Positions 61,372-64,000 of a stretch of 64,000 nt of DNA are shown in pieces. The stretch is from CAYZMH01 sp964479445. Its GTDB lineage: Bacteria > Bacteroidota > Bacteroidia > Bacteroidales > GCA-2748055. Position 1 is the first letter of the stretch; each line of letters opens with the position of its first letter. Made by a program: the position numbers and the translations under genes. Below the pieces are notes generated by a model. It did no database searches, was not told where the DNA came from, and saw nothing but the letters and a program-made list of their open reading frames with translations. The stretch spans positions 124,001 to 188,000 of the forward strand of contig CAYZMH010000001.1 in assembly GCA_964479445.1 (NCBI GenBank), in the 5' to 3' direction.

Positions 61372-62112
61372 TCATTCTGATTTCTCGAACGAAATCCTGC
61401 AGATAAAACAAATCGTATCTCCATCGTTTTTGAGTCCGCGTATCATAGCGGTTTGCCGATCGGGTTCGGCTACCTGTAACTCAATGGTATCATTGCTTGA
61501 AGACTCCTTCATATAGTTAATTTCCAGGGTTTTTATCTTGCCCGGATAACTGTTTTTTGCAATAAGGGCATCAAGACTCCACTCTATATACTTAACATTA
61601 TTCACATGCCCTACTACATCCAGGTCGGAATAAAGGACCCTGTGTTTACCAAGTGGTAACCAGTGGACAGGAGTTACCAGCTTTTCAGGATTACCAGGAA
61701 AGACTCCCTTGTTTCTGACAGGTATATTCAATGCATCAAAACTGAACCTGACAGGCCGGTGGTTTTCCCTGTTCAATACCAGCCAGCTTGTTGCACCACT
61801 TGCCAGTGTGGTATCGGAAAGATCTTTGACCAGGTAGTCACGCAGAGCAAAAAGTTTGTCTGTTCCCCTGGGCCACGTTTCAACGACAATTTCCTGGTTC
61901 CATTCGGGCATCGATACAACTTCGATTTTCATACGAGCCAGTACCCAGACCTGTCCGGACCGTTCCAGGTCGTGATAGCCTAATCCGAGGAGATTTGCAT
62001 GATGGTAAGCTGTCTCCTGGAAATAATGGGCCAAGCTTGTTAACCTGGCACGACCTTCCGGAGATACATCGAATGAAGCAATCCTGAATTTTTGGGAATA
62101 AGTATCCTGCAT
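61372..62112 (-). CDS. Acyl-ACP thioesterase
   Basis: A 246-residue double hot-dog protein. The first half has FDVSPEGRARLTSLAHYFQE, then LARMKIEVVSMPEWNQEIVVET by landmarks MKIEVV and ETWPRG. The second half holds SDLDVVGHVNNVKYIEWSLD. These match bacterial FatA-like acyl-[ACP] thioesterases, which free fatty acids from acyl-ACP. In bacteria they may tune membrane lipid make-up. It follows aroE by four bases, so the two are an operon. Confidence 0.9.
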   Translation of the reverse strand: MQDTYSQKFRIASFDVSPEGRARLTSLAHYFQETAYHHANLLGLGYHDLERSGQVWVLARMKIEVVSMPEWNQEIVVETWPRGTDKLFALRDYLVKDLSDTTLASGATSWLVLNRENHRPVRFSFDALNIPVRNKGVFPGNPEKLVTPVHWLPLGKHRVLYSDLDVVGHVNNVKYIEWSLDALIAKNSYPGKIKTLEINYMKESSSNDTIELQVAEPDRQTAMIRGLKNDGDTICFICRISFEKSE

Positions 62113-62116
62113 GTTG

Positions 62117-62890
62117 TCAGTGTTCAGAAGAGTGGTTTAGCGTATCCTGCCGGTTCCATATTAGCCACGATGCTTCAGCCTGGTAGATCAGCATTTTTTT
62201 GCCGTTTATGGTAGATGCACCACGGCTTCGTCCCTCTTTGAGAAATCGGGTCTCAGGCGGATTGTAGATGAGGTCAAACAAATAATGTTCAGGAGTAAGT
62301 GCATCATAAGGTATACCGGGTACTTCTTCGGTATGGGGATACATACCCAGCGGTGTGGTGTTGACCACAAGGCGTGACGAAGTGATAATATCCTGTGTAA
62401 GATCACTGTATGTGATAGTATCCGGCCCTCTTTTCCGGCTTACCTTTTGAATTTTTATATCGTTTTTTTTCAGAATATGAATTACAGCTTTTGATGCTCC
62501 GCCGGTGCCAAGCACCAATGCTTTGGGTGGAAGCTCCGGAAGGTTTTCTAAAAGCGATTTCTCAAAACCGGTAGTGTCGGTGTTGTGCCCCACCAGGGCA
62601 AGCATACCTGATCTCCTGCAAAAACAGATGGTATTAACCGCCCCGATAGCTCGTGCATCATCGCTTAGGGCGTCCAGGTACTTGATAACCTGCTCCTTAT
62701 AAGGGATTGTTACATTGAGCCCTTTTAAGTTTTTTACAGAATGACATAAATTGTGAAATTCTTCTATGGTGGGGATTGGATAGTTTTCATAGCTCACACC
62801 GGTCCTGTTTTCCCTGAGGAATTTCTCTTCAAAATAGGATTTTGAAAAACTGTGCTCCAGTGGGTATCCGATGAGTCCGTATCTCTCCAT
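62117..62890 (-). CDS. aroE: Shikimate dehydrogenase
   Basis: NADP-dependent reduction of 3-dehydroshikimate to shikimate in aromatic amino-acid synthesis. About 257 residues from the ATG at 62890 (MERYGLIGYPLEHSFSK). The substrate Ser sites lie in LEHSFSK. The catalytic Lys is in GLNVTIPYKEQVI and Asp in GHNTDTTGFEKSL. The nucleotide loop is LVLGTGGASKAV, and NTTPLGMYP and DLIYNPPETRFL are standard. The upstream extension in frame contains no family residues. It is followed by the thioesterase gene and preceded by the DUF368 gene, all on the minus strand. Confidence 0.94.
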   Translation of the reverse strand: MERYGLIGYPLEHSFSKSYFEEKFLRENRTGVSYENYPIPTIEEFHNLCHSVKNLKGLNVTIPYKEQVIKYLDALSDDARAIGAVNTICFCRRSGMLALVGHNTDTTGFEKSLLENLPELPPKALVLGTGGASKAVIHILKKNDIKIQKVSRKRGPDTITYSDLTQDIITSSRLVVNTTPLGMYPHTEEVPGIPYDALTPEHYLFDLIYNPPETRFLKEGRSRGASTINGKKMLIYQAEASWLIWNRQDTLNHSSEH

Positions 62891-62918
62891 AAAAAAATTC
62901 CTGCAATGGTTGTTATTA

Positions 62919-63872
62919 TTATGATTCGTCCGGGGTACGGTTTGCTTCCGGGTTATTTCCCAGGCGCCGGGAGACCAATTCAATGGCGGTGATCAATACT
63001 ATACCGGCCGCCATCAATGCTATAGCCTCCCAGAACTGGTTTGAGGGATCACCCGGTGTTGGGATGATATTCTTCTCCAGCAATGGCTTTTCGTGGCCTT
63101 CGATCATAATGGTACTAACCGTCTTTTTCCATGGCCAGATTTTGTTCAGTGAGCCAATCATAAAGCCCGCCAGCACAGCTACAGTTACATCGTGGAATTT
63201 TTTTAGCAACCAGGAAAGCAATTTTGCAAAACTGATTAATCCTGCCACCGCTCCGAGCAACAGTAATAGAAGTGGAAATAATTCCAATTCATTCACCGCA
63301 TTGAGAGCAAACTGATATTTTCCCAGGAGCAACAGGATAAAACTTCCTGAAATTCCCGGCAGGATCATGGCACAACTGGCCAATGCCCCGGCGATAAAAA
63401 TAAACCAGGCAGATTCGGTAGTTTGTGCCGGGGTGATACTTGTAATATAGAACGCTGTTCCCACACCCGCCATGAGAGCTACCACTTTTGTGTAGTTCCA
63501 TGAATCTATCTTCCGTGCCACAATAAGAGAGGAGGCCACAATGAGACCGAAAAAGAAAGACCAGATGAGCGTGGGATAAGTGGTCAGCAAATGCTCCAGG
63601 ATTTGCGCCAGGGATACGACTGAGATCAGGACTCCCGTGAAAACAGCTATCAGGAAAGAACCATTGATGTGTCTCCAGAACGATCTCCATTTTCCCGTAA
63701 AAAAGAAACGTACTGCATGGCTGTCAAAAGAGCGTATGGCATGAACAAGCTCTTCATAGATGCCCGTTATAAAAGCAATCGTGCCCCCCGACACTCCCGG
63801 GACAACATCAGCAGCTCCCATGCCCATTCCCTTCAGGGAAGTTAGTAAATACTTATTGATTCTTTTGATCAC
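62919..63872 (-). CDS. DUF368 polytopic membrane protein
   Basis: About 317 residues with some eight to ten transmembrane helices. The family signature GMGMGAADVVPGVSGGTIAFITG opens it, landmarks being GAADVVPGVSGGT, and a second matching loop ILPGISGSFILLLLG occurs in the second half, showing the internal repeat. The two VPGVSGG/LPGISGS loops resemble those of undecaprenyl-phosphate or lipid flippases, a link suggested for the DUF368 family. The start is uncertain: GTG at 63872 avoids overlap with the upstream gene, while an ATG at 63953 would overlap it by 65 bases. Confidence 0.85.
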   Translation of the reverse strand: MIKRINKYLLTSLKGMGMGAADVVPGVSGGTIAFITGIYEELVHAIRSFDSHAVRFFFTGKWRSFWRHINGSFLIAVFTGVLISVVSLAQILEHLLTTYPTLIWSFFFGLIVASSLIVARKIDSWNYTKVVALMAGVGTAFYITSITPAQTTESAWFIFIAGALASCAMILPGISGSFILLLLGKYQFALNAVNELELFPLLLLLLGAVAGLISFAKLLSWLLKKFHDVTVAVLAGFMIGSLNKIWPWKKTVSTIMIEGHEKPLLEKNIIPTPGDPSNQFWEAIALMAAGIVLITAIELVSRRLGNNPEANRTPDES

Positions 63873-63888
63873 GTGCTTAAATGAGATG

Positions 63889-64000
63889 CTAGAGTTTACG
63901 ATCCTGAAATTGATCGGGCAGATAATCGAAGAAGGTATCTCCGCGCATGCCACATCGAAGTGCTTCCAATGCCACTACTTCGTGTGGAGCAATATTGCCG
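63889..64000 (-). CDS. C-terminal end of an unidentified gene (partial)
   Basis: The minus-strand frame is open from the window edge to a TAG at 63891-63889, giving 36 residues that include NIAPHEVVALEALR and CGMRGDTFFDYLP. The residue mix looks like real protein and fits gene order, with the stop 16 bases before the GTG of the DUF368 gene. I do not recognise the family from this fragment. Confidence 0.55.
   Translation of the reverse strand, partial: GNIAPHEVVALEALRCGMRGDTFFDYLPDQFQDRKL

Overview
The window comes from a draft genome of a Bacteroidota bacterium. It most resembles the marine or anaerobic Bacteroidales/Marinilabiliales side of the phylum, but that placement is inference. Signs for the phylum are TonB-type outer-membrane receptors with a carboxypeptidase-like N-terminal domain, a complete moxR-bat operon, a one-chain E1 alpha/beta 2-oxoacid dehydrogenase, an S74 fibre protein with the typical Bacteroidetes N-terminal domain, and promoters of the TTTG-N20/21-TAnnTTTG type. 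A 100-N gap at 54382-54481 shows that the sequence is a scaffold.

Layout. 1-8703 (all minus): the start of one TonB-type protein, a complete TonB-dependent receptor, leuA, and an E2-E1-flavodoxin operon. 8801-11125: an unrecognised protein and a class-C-type serine hydrolase. 11126-12041: no protein gene, but a promoter, several stable hairpins and a terminator define a likely unannotated structured RNA of about 430 nt on the minus strand. 12042-18739: a DNA-damage block with an SRAP/HMCES protein, a Lon-N-like protein, a LexA-like XRE-S24 repressor, dinB and a short error-prone DnaE. 18740-25039: a RelA-like protein with a dead hydrolase, a TPR sensor kinase and a YfcC-type transporter. 25054-33901: an outer-membrane protein, rarA-kdsA-lolA-like, the RNase P RNA gene, a methyltransferase, a sulfatase and a photolyase-related protein without its iron-sulfur ligands. 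33996-39008: a Smr protein, queA, threonine aldolase and a frameshifted C69 dipeptidase. 39318-47101: a beaded fibre protein with an S74 chaperone, fRMsr, a UPF0316 protein, a receiver-only regulator, a GAF/PAS sensor, glutathione peroxidase and acylphosphatase. 47201-51356: CstA, then the three-gene DUF39/NIL-ferredoxin/UPF0280 cassette linked to homocysteine synthesis in anaerobes. 51511-60446: the bat operon. 60622-64000: truA, acyl-ACP thioesterase, aroE, a DUF368 protein and the end of one more gene.

How the parts fit. Most of the region is housekeeping and envelope biology. The accessory themes are DNA repair and mutagenesis under a probable self-regulated S24 repressor, stress and redox protection (Bat, Gpx, fRMsr), and an anaerobe-type route to homocysteine. 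The best candidate for something undescribed is the minus-strand RNA at about 11421-11853. Next come the mutually exclusive hairpins upstream of the homocysteine cassette and the cluster-less photolyase relative.
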